From positions 1 to 64,000 of the forward strand of contig NZ_JAHHZM010000021.1 of the NCBI RefSeq assembly GCF_018642165.1: a stretch of 64,000 bases of DNA, given 5' to 3'. Of this stretch, positions 45,917 to 54,219 are shown one piece after another. The translations under genes were made by a program, and so were the position numbers. Positions within the stretch are counted from its first letter, which is position 1. Every line of letters starts with the position of its first letter. The notes below the pieces were generated by a model that ran no database searches, had not been told where the DNA came from, and was given only the letters and a program-made list of their open reading frames with translations. The DNA comes from Echinicola shivajiensis (lineage in GTDB: Bacteria; Bacteroidota; Bacteroidia; Cytophagales; Cyclobacteriaceae).

Positions 45917-46576
45917 TTTTGCTATTTCCCATTCTTTAAGTATTTCCATCCCTGAGCTTGTTCCAATGCGGTCTGCGCCAGCTTCTATCATGGTTTTGGC
46001 CTGTTCATAAGTTTTTATTCCTCCGCTGGCTTTGATCCCTACATTGCTGGGCAAAATCCTTCTCATTAATTGAATGTCTTCCTTTCTGGCTCCTGATTCA
46101 GCATAGCCTGAAGAAGTCTTTATAAAGTCTACCCCCGCATCGCTGCCGATTTTACAGGCTTCAATAATTTCTTGTTGGCTTAAATAACCGGTTTCTATAA
46201 TTACTTTCAATACCTTGCCATGATCATGGCATAAGGTTGAGAGTTTGGCCAGCTCAATTTTTGGCCAGTTCATGCCTGACTTGAAGGCAGATAGTGACCA
46301 AACCACATCTATCTCATCAGCGCCATCTTTAATAGCCCTTTCCGTTTCAAAGACTTTGGTCTCGGTCATTTGGTAGCCCAACGGAAATCCAACCACGGTG
46401 ACAACTTGCATATTTAGGTCCTCTAATTCCCGCTTCACCTTTTTGACCCAAAAAGGTGGGACGCAAACTCCGTGAAAGTGATATTCGCGAGCTTGAAGAA
46501 TCAATTGGTTGATATGGCGATCGGTAAGCGTGGGACTTAATAGGGTGTGTTCTATATACCTTTTGATATCAAGCAT
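45905..46576 (-). CDS. deoC: Deoxyribose-phosphate aldolase
   Basis: 223 aa. The catalytic set is present: Asp90 (ADEIDVV), Schiff-base Lys153 (FIKTSSGY) and Lys182 (GIKASGGIKT). It cleaves 2-deoxyribose 5-phosphate to glyceraldehyde 3-phosphate and acetaldehyde in deoxynucleoside breakdown. The start codon overlaps the end of the upstream dehydrogenase-like gene by 8 bp, so the two form an operon; the pairing has no obvious metabolic logic. Confidence 0.95.
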   Translation of the reverse strand: MLDIKRYIEHTLLSPTLTDRHINQLILQAREYHFHGVCVPPFWVKKVKRELEDLNMQVVTVVGFPLGYQMTETKVFETERAIKDGADEIDVVWSLSAFKSGMNWPKIELAKLSTLCHDHGKVLKVIIETGYLSQQEIIEACKIGSDAGVDFIKTSSGYAESGARKEDIQLMRRILPSNVGIKASGGIKTYEQAKTMIEAGADRIGTSSGMEILKEWEIAKSIK

Positions 46577-47789
46577 GATCTGAAGGAATCTCTTTTACAA
46601 AGTCTTTTAGATAGCTGAACCTTTCTGTCAATGCCCCATCTCTTGTTATGGATGCATTTGCAATGATGTCTTGTTCCTCATCAGCAAGTAATGCAGGGAT
46701 GACATTTTCCATTAGCTGTGCACCAAAATCCTCAGAAGCATCTCTTGGCAGCTCACAGGGCAAATTGTCAATGGCCATGACCGATATGCTGTGCTGAGAG
46801 CCAAAGGCTGGCAATTCCTCTAGATTCAATCTGCCCACGTCATACACCGGGTCAGCAATGGTGCTTGGTCTAATGGTGGTAGGGACCGAACCATTGATGT
46901 CGCAGGTGATATCGGCAATGACAGAGAGGTTAAATTCCTCCTTTTGTAAATCGTTTTGTTCAAATAATTTAGGGGCTTTAGGATCCCAATAGGCGGCAGC
47001 GAATAGGATCTCGCTTACCTCTGCGTACTTGAAAAAGTGACTTTCATATTTCTCAGCTTGGGAATAAAATTCCTGTTTTTCATAGCCACCATCGGTTTTT
47101 CTTCGATTATAATCCTCCATGGCCAATTGGGCAAATACAGGCTCTTCATAATAATTATTGATCAGTTCTTTTGGACTGACTTCCCTGATACCAGCCACGA
47201 GTAGAATTTCCTTTACTCCATTGCCTACACGGCCATTGCCTGTTATGACCATTTTAATAGGTGGCAATTGAATGTTTTTCAATTCTGCATGGAGCTCTTC
47301 CATATCGAAGCAGTCCTTTGCCCTTTTTAGGTCAAACAATCCGGTCTTTTTACCATATGTCCATAAGCCATTATAGCCACCAACTATGCCGGCCCATCTC
47401 CCAAAGGCTACGACCCTCTCTCCTCCATGACGTAGGATTTCGTAATCTATCAGCTGAATGTTTTTTCTTAAAATGGCCTGAAGCAAACCCCTGTTATAGG
47501 GTTGGGCCTTGATGGTATGTGAAAAGAAAAAATAGGTTTTTTCTGCAATCAGATCATGAATAGGGACCTCTTTCACTCCCATCAAAACATCGCAGTCAGA
47601 TACATCTTCAACCAATTCAACGCCTTCCGCTTCATACTCTTCATCTGTAAAGGCCCTAATGTCACTGGATTGAACTACAAAAGAAGCTTTCCCCTCATAT
47701 TTCTGGTTCAATGCGCTTACTTGTTGGGGACTAAAGGGCACACGCCTGTCACTGGGAATTTTACCTTCTTTGATCAAAGCTATTTTCAT
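46569..47789 (-). CDS. Alanine dehydrogenase/saccharopine dehydrogenase-like NAD(P)-dependent protein
   Basis: 406 aa. The N-terminal half matches the AlaDh/PNT N-terminal domain (ALIKEGKIPSDRRVPFSPQQV, FFFSHTIKAQPYNRGLL), and the second half contains a Rossmann nucleotide loop (VITGNGRVGNGV) and the HSISVMAIDNLPCELPRDASEDFG segment of lysine-forming saccharopine dehydrogenases and LOR/SDH proteins. It probably oxidises or forms a saccharopine-like amino acid, but the exact substrate is open. First gene of an operon with deoC. Confidence 0.85.
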   Translation of the reverse strand: MKIALIKEGKIPSDRRVPFSPQQVSALNQKYEGKASFVVQSSDIRAFTDEEYEAEGVELVEDVSDCDVLMGVKEVPIHDLIAEKTYFFFSHTIKAQPYNRGLLQAILRKNIQLIDYEILRHGGERVVAFGRWAGIVGGYNGLWTYGKKTGLFDLKRAKDCFDMEELHAELKNIQLPPIKMVITGNGRVGNGVKEILLVAGIREVSPKELINNYYEEPVFAQLAMEDYNRRKTDGGYEKQEFYSQAEKYESHFFKYAEVSEILFAAAYWDPKAPKLFEQNDLQKEEFNLSVIADITCDINGSVPTTIRPSTIADPVYDVGRLNLEELPAFGSQHSISVMAIDNLPCELPRDASEDFGAQLMENVIPALLADEEQDIIANASITRDGALTERFSYLKDFVKEIPSDHA

Positions 47790-47928
47790 TACGAGTTTAT
47801 TTATGGATATTCGCAGTGCTATTTTCCAGTTTAAAATAATTAAAAGTGAGGCCTGGCCTCCTTATCATAATATATAAAGAATTTACCAATTTTCATGGGA
47901 ATAGCTTGGTATTAATCCATCCCAAAAA

Positions 47929-48123
47929 ATGAAAGAACTTATCCTATACGCAATACTATTCCTTTTGTTATTCGGACATGCCATAATGGCCTCTATGATG
48001 TATATCACCGTACACAAGGACGAGGAATTAAGCTTTAATGAAAAAAATCAATGGAAATTGAAAGCGCTAATTTTTCCTATTTATTTCTGGGGGAAATATA
48101 AAAAGTACAAGGCCAAAAAATAA
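47929..48123 (+). CDS. Small one-to-two-segment membrane protein
   Basis: 64 aa: a hydrophobic N-terminal helix (KELILYAILFLLLFGHAIMASMMYI), a polar middle (VHKDEELSFNEKNQWKLK) and a second hydrophobic stretch ending in a Lys-rich tail (KYKKYKAKK). The composition resembles the PLDc_N-like small proteins, but the match is weaker than for the gene at 12421. It has its own terminator, which supports it as a real gene. Confidence 0.65.
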   Translation: MKELILYAILFLLLFGHAIMASMMYITVHKDEELSFNEKNQWKLKALIFPIYFWGKYKKYKAKK

Positions 48124-48153
48124 AATGACCATGGTTAATACCATGGTCATTTT
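48122..48153. terminator. Bidirectional terminator between convergent genes
   Basis: 14-bp perfect stem AAAATGACCATGGT (48122-48135) / ACCATGGTCATTTT (48140-48153), 4-nt loop. It overlaps the end of the small membrane gene and faces the yceI-like gene end. Confidence 0.9.
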
Positions 48154-48176
48154 AAATATGCGGGATTTAATTTTAA

Positions 48177-48704
48177 TTAGTTTTTCACCAACTGTATGCT
48201 GGCCAAGATCTTGATCTGATCACCTACTACTACACTGCCTGCTTCAGTAACAGCATTCCACGTAAGGCCATAATCTTTTCTACTAATCTTACCTTCAAGC
48301 TCAAAGCCTGCTTTGGTATTTCCATAGGGATCTTCGGCCACTCCTCCAAAGTCTACAGATAGTTCTATAGGTTTAGTAGTGTCTTTTATGGTTAGATCTC
48401 CTTTAAGTAGGTAATCACCTCCATTTTTAACTAATACTCCATTTGCAAATTTTAGTTTTGGGTATTTCTCTGCATCAAAGAAATCACCTGATTTCAAGTG
48501 GGCATCTCTGTCAGATTGGTTGGTGTCAATACTGTCGATATCTGCAGTAAACCCAACATTTGCTCCATCAAAATCCTGAGCTGCAGCTTCTGCTTCACCT
48601 TCAAATTTTTTAAATTTCCCAGTCACTGTTGAAATCACCAAATGCTTTGCTTTGAAGTTGATTTCTGAATGTGTAGGGTCGATAGTCCATTTTGTAGTAC
48701 TCAT
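48177..48704 (-). CDS. YceI-family lipid-binding-like protein
   Basis: 175 aa, a complete YceI lipocalin-like barrel: WTIDPTHSEINFKAKHLVISTVTGKF at the start, SGDFFDAEKYPKLKF and GNTKAGFELEGKISRKDYGLTWN. There is no signal peptide, unlike E. coli YceI, so this copy should be cytoplasmic. Such proteins bind isoprenoid-type lipids and respond to stress. Its promoter region carries palindromes (48749-48776) resembling the one before the marR-type gene just upstream, which suggests MarR control. Confidence 0.92.
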   Translation of the reverse strand: MSTTKWTIDPTHSEINFKAKHLVISTVTGKFKKFEGEAEAAAQDFDGANVGFTADIDSIDTNQSDRDAHLKSGDFFDAEKYPKLKFANGVLVKNGGDYLLKGDLTIKDTTKPIELSVDFGGVAEDPYGNTKAGFELEGKISRKDYGLTWNAVTEAGSVVVGDQIKILASIQLVKN

Positions 48705-48748
48705 AACTAGATTTGTTTTTATTGTTTTATGATATTTATTTTCTGAGT

Positions 48749-48776
48749 ATGTACATTGTATGTGTATACATCTAAT
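48749..48776. promoter_or_regulatory. Operator-like palindromes upstream of yceI
   Basis: ATGTACAT (48749-48756) and TGTATACA (48763-48770), the latter within TGTGTATACATCTAAT. The segment ATACATCTAAT is identical to one at the palindrome upstream of the MarR gene (49263-49280). Probable binding sites of that regulator. Confidence 0.6.
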
Positions 48777-48789
48777 GTTTTAAATTTTT

Positions 48790-49239
48790 TTACCCCCTTA
48801 GTTTGTCCAAAAGGTCATTGAGGGTGTTGGCCTCTTCCTCGCTTAGGTTAATGACTTCTTTATTTAGCCTTTGGATCTCTTCATCCAATTTTTCAAGTAA
48901 TGTCAATCCTTCTTTGGTAATATTAATATCTACTTGCCTTCTGTCATTCGGGCACTCTTTTCTGTTTACAAAACCCTTTTGCTTTAGCTTTTCCACCAAA
49001 CGGGAGGCATTGGACATTTTGTTTAGCATCCTATCCTGAATGGAAGATACTGTCATTGGTTCCGGATGGTGTCCCCTTAAAATTCTCAAGACATTATATT
49101 GCTCGGGAGATATACCATATGGCTTGAATAATTTCACCTGTTGCGTCACAATATAGCTTTGGGTATAAAGCAAGTTTACCACCGCTTTATTCATGGGACT
49201 TTTAAAAGTCTTTTGCTGTATTGCATCTTCAAGCTTCAT
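48790..49239 (-). CDS. MarR-family transcriptional regulator
   Basis: 149 aa winged-helix protein: YGISPEQYNVLRILRG, TVSSIQDRMLNKMSNASRLVEKLKQKGFVNRKECPNDRRQVDINITKEG is the classic MarR wing (split here by a few residues), followed by a helical C-terminus for dimerisation. It lies 85 bp upstream of yceI on the same strand. Operator-like palindromes occur before both genes, so it probably represses itself and yceI. No oxidation-sensing Cys pair is evident; one Cys lies in the wing (KECPND). Confidence 0.93.
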   Translation of the reverse strand: MKLEDAIQQKTFKSPMNKAVVNLLYTQSYIVTQQVKLFKPYGISPEQYNVLRILRGHHPEPMTVSSIQDRMLNKMSNASRLVEKLKQKGFVNRKECPNDRRQVDINITKEGLTLLEKLDEEIQRLNKEVINLSEEEANTLNDLLDKLRG

Positions 49240-49262
49240 ATTATTTTTTGTTATTGTATTTA

Positions 49263-49274
49263 ATGTATATACAT
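49263..49274. promoter_or_regulatory. Operator-like palindrome ATGTATATACAT upstream of marR
   Basis: A perfect 12-bp palindrome 24 bp before the MarR start codon; its right flank CTAAT matches the yceI-side site. Such short AT-rich palindromes near the start are typical MarR autoregulatory sites. Confidence 0.6.
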
Positions 49275-49482
49275 CTAATTAAGGTAAAAGGTTTCAATTC
49301 GGGAAATATTTTTTTATAAATAATTGAAAAATAGCCTTTATACCATTTGAAGGGATAAAATAAGCATACCTCAAAAGTCTTTTCCTTATTTCATTTTGAT
49401 CTGACGAAGCATTCCTTCCAGTCATCCGATGCTTCAAAAAATGTACTTTAGTATAATTACAGATAACGCATATTAAAAAGTT

Positions 49483-49530
49483 AGAGGGAGTCTTGGCTAC
49501 GGAGCTTGTCGAAGTACCAAGATTCCCTCT
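49483..49530. repeat. Hairpin with conserved GCTTGTCGAA loop (copy 1)
   Basis: Stem AGAGGGAGTCTTGG (49483-49496) / CCAAGATTCCCTCT (49517-49530), with one mismatched position, and a loop containing GGAGCTTGTCGAAG. A second copy with an unrelated stem but the same loop core lies at 61247-61285. Confidence 0.75.
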
Positions 49531-49670
49531 TCGTGCATTGCGTATTCTTAATAAATTGACTTAAACAAACTTCAATTTCTTCTTGAATACATAGGACAGT
49601 TGCTAATCTCAAAATGATAGAGCTTGATACAATAGGCCTTGTCCTTATAATATATCTTATGTCTTTACAA

Positions 49671-52190
49671 TCAACTTCTCAAAATCTCCATGGGAGGTTT
49701 ATTGATAATGTTCTTGCCATTTAACCAGCCTAGGAGTACAGTGATGGCCGTAATCATCACATATATGATTCCCGCTTCCTTCCAGGCCCATTGTACTGGA
49801 AATTCAAATACCCAAATATTCAGCATGGCTGTGGCCAGAAAAGAAAGTAAAATGCCGCTTAGGGAAGCAAGACTTCCCAAAAAGAAATATTCCATGGTAT
49901 TGATTGTTCTGACCACTGGGGAACTTGCTCCTAAGGTCCTTAACAGAATGCTTTCCCGCATCCTTTGGTATTTACTTATGATCAAGGAGCTTACCAATAC
50001 CAAGATCCCAGTGATAATGCTGAACAGGGCCATGAATTGTATGACAAAGCTGATCTTGCCCAAAATCTCTTCAAAGGTGTCTACAATTAAGCCAAGGTTG
50101 ATGACAGAAATATTCGGGAAGGATTTTACAATTTTGTTCTGTACCTGGGCTGCCTGCTTATCAGTTTCGGATTTGGTAATGACAACGTGGAATTTTGGGG
50201 CTTTTTCCAGTACATTTTCCGGGAACAGCACCAAGAAATTGGTGGAAACCTGTCTGAAATTCACCTCTCTAAAGCTGCCTACATAGGTTTTAATAGGCCT
50301 TCCTTGTACATTGAATACAATTTCATCGCCCATTTTTATGCCAGTTCTTCCTGCGTATCCTTTGTCAAAGGAGATATAAATACTATCCTTCGGGGATTCC
50401 ACCCGATGCAATTTGCCCTCTGCTAAGCTTTCTGATTTTATTAGGCTATCTCTGTAAGTAACCCTGAATTCTCTATTATAAAGACCCCTGGATCTTTTTT
50501 CCTCATCTGGTAGTTCTGCATTTTCACTTTTGTCCACCCCGTTTATCGTCTCCAGTCTCATGGTGACTATGGGTACTTCCTGCATTACAGGTAAGCCTTC
50601 ATTCAATACAGACTGTTTTACTTTTTCCACCTGGGAGGTTTGAATGTCAAAAAAGAGCATATTGGGCTGGTCTTCCTTGTCGGCAAATTTTACCTGGTCC
50701 AGCAATTGGTTTTGTACAAAGAACAGAGTGGAAATCATGGCCGTGCCCAAACCTATGGTAGCAATCAAGGAAATGGTTTGATTGTTTGGCCTGTAGAGAT
50801 TGGCCAAGGATTGTCGGATAGGGTAGCTCAATGAAAGCGGTAAAAACCTTCTGATCAACCACATGATCCCAGTGCCTACAAACCATAAAGTGGCAAAGGC
50901 CAAGACCACAAATCCAGTAAAACCTAAGGCTTCCTCCCAACCATCCAAAAGGTATAGGCTGAAGGAAAATATAAATACGCCAATGGCCACCATTACTAAC
51001 CATCTCCATGGGTCCTTGCTGAACTTCACCGCATCCTCATCGGTACGCAAAGTCATCATTGGAGGGACCTTTCTTATTTTTAGTAATGGGAGAAAGGCAA
51101 ACAACACCGAGATAAACAGCCCTGTTATGATCCCAAATGCAACAGCTCTCCATGAGACAGACACAGTGACATCTACTGGTAAAAAGTCACTGAAAACCTG
51201 CGGCAAGATAAACTGAATCAAGCTTCCCAAGAGTGCTCCGAGTAAGGAACCTACCAAGCCCATCAATTTGATTTGGGTCAGGTAAATCAAAAAGGTGTCC
51301 ATGGAGGAAACCCCCAGGCAACGCAAGACAGCCACTGAAGCGAGTTTTTCCTTTACAAAAACATTGACCGCACTGGCCACGCCTACACATCCTAAAAGCA
51401 GGGCTACAAAGGCTACAAAGCTCAAGAAGTCGGATAGATTGGCAAATGACCTTCCGGTGGACCTCTTTTTGTCTTCTACAGTGTCTGCATCCACATGATC
51501 TTCTTCCCAGATCTCATCATAGGGCTTGATCAATTCATCAACATTTGTTCCTTGATCAAAACTATAATACCTCTGGTAGTTTACCCTGCTACCATATTGG
51601 ATCAAACCAGTCTCATCGGCATATTCCATGGGGATATATACTATGGGAGCAACGGTAGCGGTAATTCCTGTTTGTCCTGGTGCACCCAATAAAGCTCCTG
51701 CAATGACAAATTGGACATTGCCTACTTTTATACTATCACCTACGGATGCATTGAACTGTTCCATGAGGATCTTTTCCACCAAAGCTTTTGGTTGTCCATC
51801 TCTGAAATCCCTAGCTGCAGAGACAGGCGCGGTTTCCAAGGCACCATAGAATGGGAAATTTCCCTCCAATGCCCTGATCTGAACCAGCCTGCTTTCATTG
51901 GATTTGGTGAAGGACACCATACTGGCAAAATTGATTTCCTCGGCCAGATCGATGGCCATGGTATCCAATTCCTGATCTCCAATTGGTTGATTGTTTTCCA
52001 AGACAAGGTCGGCACCAAGTAATTCCCTTGCCTGATTGTCTATGTCCTTCGAAAGGTTGTCGCCAAATGAACTGATGGCTACCAAAGCAGCGATTCCGAT
52101 CACTATTGAGGAAATAAAAAGTAGGAGTTTGCCTTTGTTTTGTCGGAAATCCCTAAAGGCCATTTTAAGAATCCATTCCAATCTATGCAT
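49671..52190 (-). CDS. ABC transporter permease, FtsX/YbbP type
   Basis: 839 aa from ATG 52190, which overlaps the end of the ATPase gene by 8 bp; the longer frame to 52262 would run through the ATPase. The protein starts LEWILKMAFRDFRQNKGKLLLF, has about 10 membrane segments and two FtsX domains (about 255-385 and 720-835) separated by extracytoplasmic MacB-like regions. YbbAP systems move lipophilic compounds or free lipids/lysophospholipids; the substrate here is unknown. Confidence 0.9.
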   Translation of the reverse strand: MHRLEWILKMAFRDFRQNKGKLLLFISSIVIGIAALVAISSFGDNLSKDIDNQARELLGADLVLENNQPIGDQELDTMAIDLAEEINFASMVSFTKSNESRLVQIRALEGNFPFYGALETAPVSAARDFRDGQPKALVEKILMEQFNASVGDSIKVGNVQFVIAGALLGAPGQTGITATVAPIVYIPMEYADETGLIQYGSRVNYQRYYSFDQGTNVDELIKPYDEIWEEDHVDADTVEDKKRSTGRSFANLSDFLSFVAFVALLLGCVGVASAVNVFVKEKLASVAVLRCLGVSSMDTFLIYLTQIKLMGLVGSLLGALLGSLIQFILPQVFSDFLPVDVTVSVSWRAVAFGIITGLFISVLFAFLPLLKIRKVPPMMTLRTDEDAVKFSKDPWRWLVMVAIGVFIFSFSLYLLDGWEEALGFTGFVVLAFATLWFVGTGIMWLIRRFLPLSLSYPIRQSLANLYRPNNQTISLIATIGLGTAMISTLFFVQNQLLDQVKFADKEDQPNMLFFDIQTSQVEKVKQSVLNEGLPVMQEVPIVTMRLETINGVDKSENAELPDEEKRSRGLYNREFRVTYRDSLIKSESLAEGKLHRVESPKDSIYISFDKGYAGRTGIKMGDEIVFNVQGRPIKTYVGSFREVNFRQVSTNFLVLFPENVLEKAPKFHVVITKSETDKQAAQVQNKIVKSFPNISVINLGLIVDTFEEILGKISFVIQFMALFSIITGILVLVSSLIISKYQRMRESILLRTLGASSPVVRTINTMEYFFLGSLASLSGILLSFLATAMLNIWVFEFPVQWAWKEAGIIYVMITAITVLLGWLNGKNIINKPPMEILRS

Positions 52191-52860
52191 GTTGACTTTC
52201 TTGAATTTTTCCTCCTTTGATATGAATGATCTTATGGGTCTTGGCCGCAAGCTCGGTATCATGGGTGACCATGATCAAGGTGGTGCCTGAGGCCTTGTTT
52301 AAGTCAAAAATCAAATTTTCAATCATTTCACCTGTTTCGGTGTCAAGGTTTCCCGTTGGCTCATCAGCGAATAAAATTTTTGGTTCATTGGCAAAGGCCC
52401 GGGCGATGGATACCCGTTGCTGTTCTCCACCTGATAATTGGCTTGGATAATGGGTGGCTCTGTCCTTAAGTCCTACTTTTTCCAATAATTCCAAAGCCTT
52501 GTCCTTGGCATCCTTTCTCTTTTTCAATTCCAATGGTACCATCACGTTTTCTAATGCTGTCAAGGTGGGGAGTAATTGGAAATTCTGAAAAATAAATCCT
52601 ATTTCCTGGCTTCTCACCGCAGCTCTTTCATCTTCTGTCATCCCATCCAGCCGATGTCCATTTAAGCTTATACTTCCTTCACTGGCGCTATCCAGGCCTG
52701 CACACAATCCCAAAAGGGTGGTTTTTCCACTTCCAGAAGGTCCAACAATGGCCACACTGTCACCAGCAGCAACACTCATGTTTACATTGTCCAACACGGT
52801 CAATTTTCGTGAACCACTTTGGTAAATCTTACTTACATTTTTAACAGAAAGTATGCTCAT
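52183..52860 (-). CDS. ABC transporter ATP-binding protein, LolD/YbbA type
   Basis: 225 aa. All ATPase motifs are intact: GPSGSGKTTLL (Walker A), LSGGEQQRVSIARA (signature), LFADEPTGNLD (Walker B) and the switch VTHD. The family pairs with FtsX-type permeases, and the permease gene follows with an 8-bp overlap. In relatives with a divergent SGNH esterase (TesA), as here at 53142, the three act on the same lipid or thioester substrate. Confidence 0.95.
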   Translation of the reverse strand: MSILSVKNVSKIYQSGSRKLTVLDNVNMSVAAGDSVAIVGPSGSGKTTLLGLCAGLDSASEGSISLNGHRLDGMTEDERAAVRSQEIGFIFQNFQLLPTLTALENVMVPLELKKRKDAKDKALELLEKVGLKDRATHYPSQLSGGEQQRVSIARAFANEPKILFADEPTGNLDTETGEMIENLIFDLNKASGTTLIMVTHDTELAAKTHKIIHIKGGKIQESQHA

Positions 52861-53141
52861 AAATTTAAATTCTAATTGAAACAGGAAACAATTTTGGCCT
52901 CCCTTTTGGTTTTATATGTTCTTTGGCCTGGAAACTGTAAAAGAATTTGGCCCAAATGGAAAATTAATCAATTTCGTGATTATCATACCCGATAGTGCTC
53001 TTTAGGCCAATTTGTAATTATTTAGGTCATAATGGCCTTGGATTGTTAAGTATAATACAAGTATGTTAAAGAAAACCGGGCAGGCTATTCTAACGTCAAT
53101 AAGTTATTAAATCGTAATTTAGGAGCAATAAGTTTCACAAC

Positions 53142-53834
53142 ATGACCAAAACAAGTATACTTAAGTCAATATTAAGCCTTTCAATTGTAGGTGTTTTTTT
53201 AGGTTCCTGTAGCTCTGAACAAAAGCAAAGTACTGAGAAAAAGGAAGAGACAGAAACGGCGGTTAGCCCAGCAGCTGAAGAAAAGAAAAAGACCATTCTT
53301 TTTTTTGGTGACAGCATGACAGCGGGCTACGGGGTGGATCAGTCCCAAGCTTTTCCTGCTTTGATACAAAATACAATTGATAGTTTAGCCCTGGATTATA
53401 AGGTGATCAATGGAGGGCTTAGTGGGGAGACTTCTGCCAGTGGGCTATCCAGGATTGATTGGTTTTTAGAAGACAAGCCGGATATTTTTATTTTGGAACT
53501 GGGAGGCAATGATGGATTGAGGGGAATCCAACTGGATGAAACAAGGAAAAATCTGCAAGGAATTATAGACAAGATCGAGCAGAAATACCCTGAAACCAAG
53601 ATCATCCTAGCAGGCATGCAAATTCCCCCAAATATGGGACAGGAATATACCACTGAGTTTCGAAAAATGTACCCTGAAATTGCTAAGGAGAATGATTTGG
53701 TGCTTATTCCATTTTTATTGGAAGGAGTTGGCGGGAATGCGGCGCTAAACCAGCCCGATGGAATCCACCCTACCGCTGAGGGGCATCAAGTGGTCGCCAA
53801 AAATGTATGGGAATTCTTGGAGCCGGTATTGTAA
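53142..53834 (+). CDS. SGNH-family esterase lipoprotein, TesA/arylesterase-like
   Basis: 230 aa. Lipoprotein signal with LGSC (Cys23), then a polar linker and the SGNH domain: GDSMTAGYG (nucleophile Ser58), GGLSGETSASG, LGGNDGLRG and DGIHPTAEGH with the Asp/His of the triad. This is the TesA group (thioesterase/lysophospholipase/arylesterase). It is divergent from the ybbAP-like transporter genes, the same arrangement as tesA-ybbAP in E. coli, and probably acts on the lipids they move. Confidence 0.93.
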   Translation: MTKTSILKSILSLSIVGVFLGSCSSEQKQSTEKKEETETAVSPAAEEKKKTILFFGDSMTAGYGVDQSQAFPALIQNTIDSLALDYKVINGGLSGETSASGLSRIDWFLEDKPDIFILELGGNDGLRGIQLDETRKNLQGIIDKIEQKYPETKIILAGMQIPPNMGQEYTTEFRKMYPEIAKENDLVLIPFLLEGVGGNAALNQPDGIHPTAEGHQVVAKNVWEFLEPVL

Positions 53835-53848
53835 TACTGGCTTTTTTC
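53822..53848 (+). terminator. Terminator overlapping the esterase stop codon
   Basis: Stem AGCCGGTATT (53821-53830) / AATACTGGCT (53833-53842), one G-T pair, followed by TTTTT. The stem begins inside the last codons. Confidence 0.75.
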
Positions 53849-54219
53849 TTGTTCATACAAACTAAAATTTCACCGCTTATAATTTTTAAATTATAACAAG
53901 CAAAACTATAATTTTACATTATTTGCAATGAATCGATTTTTTTAAAGCAACGTTATTAATGGATATGATTTTTTATTGAAAATAAATTAAAATATGCCCT
54001 CGGGCAATCTTTTTTGTATAAAACACTAAAACCTTTTAGCTAATATTTTTTTTATATCTTTCCGTTCTAAAGAATAACCTAATCAAATATTTCAATTTCA
54101 GTAGAATTAAGAAACATATTCTGTTAGTTTTGAACAAAAATGATTCATAATTCCAGTAATGTTCTTTGGGTATAGCCAAATAAAATCTAACTTAAAAGAC
54201 AATTTTAAAATAAATCAGT
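53849..54219. other. AT-rich promoter region of the GMC operon
   Basis: About 370 bp with no credible gene. TAGTTTTG (54125-54132) matches the Bacteroidota -7 consensus but lacks a good -33 element and lies 88 bp before the start codon. Confidence 0.5.

Larger units (their letters stand above)
49240..49670. other. Intergenic region with MarR operator and a hairpin repeat
   Basis: It holds the marR promoter region with its palindrome (49263-49274) and an inverted repeat at 49483-49530 described separately. A 43-codon minus-strand reading frame near 49300-49430 has poor coding character. No gene is called. Confidence 0.55.

Noticed and set aside
49300-49430. 43-codon minus-strand frame upstream of the ABC permease gene
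   Set aside because: Too short, weak composition and no recognisable motif.
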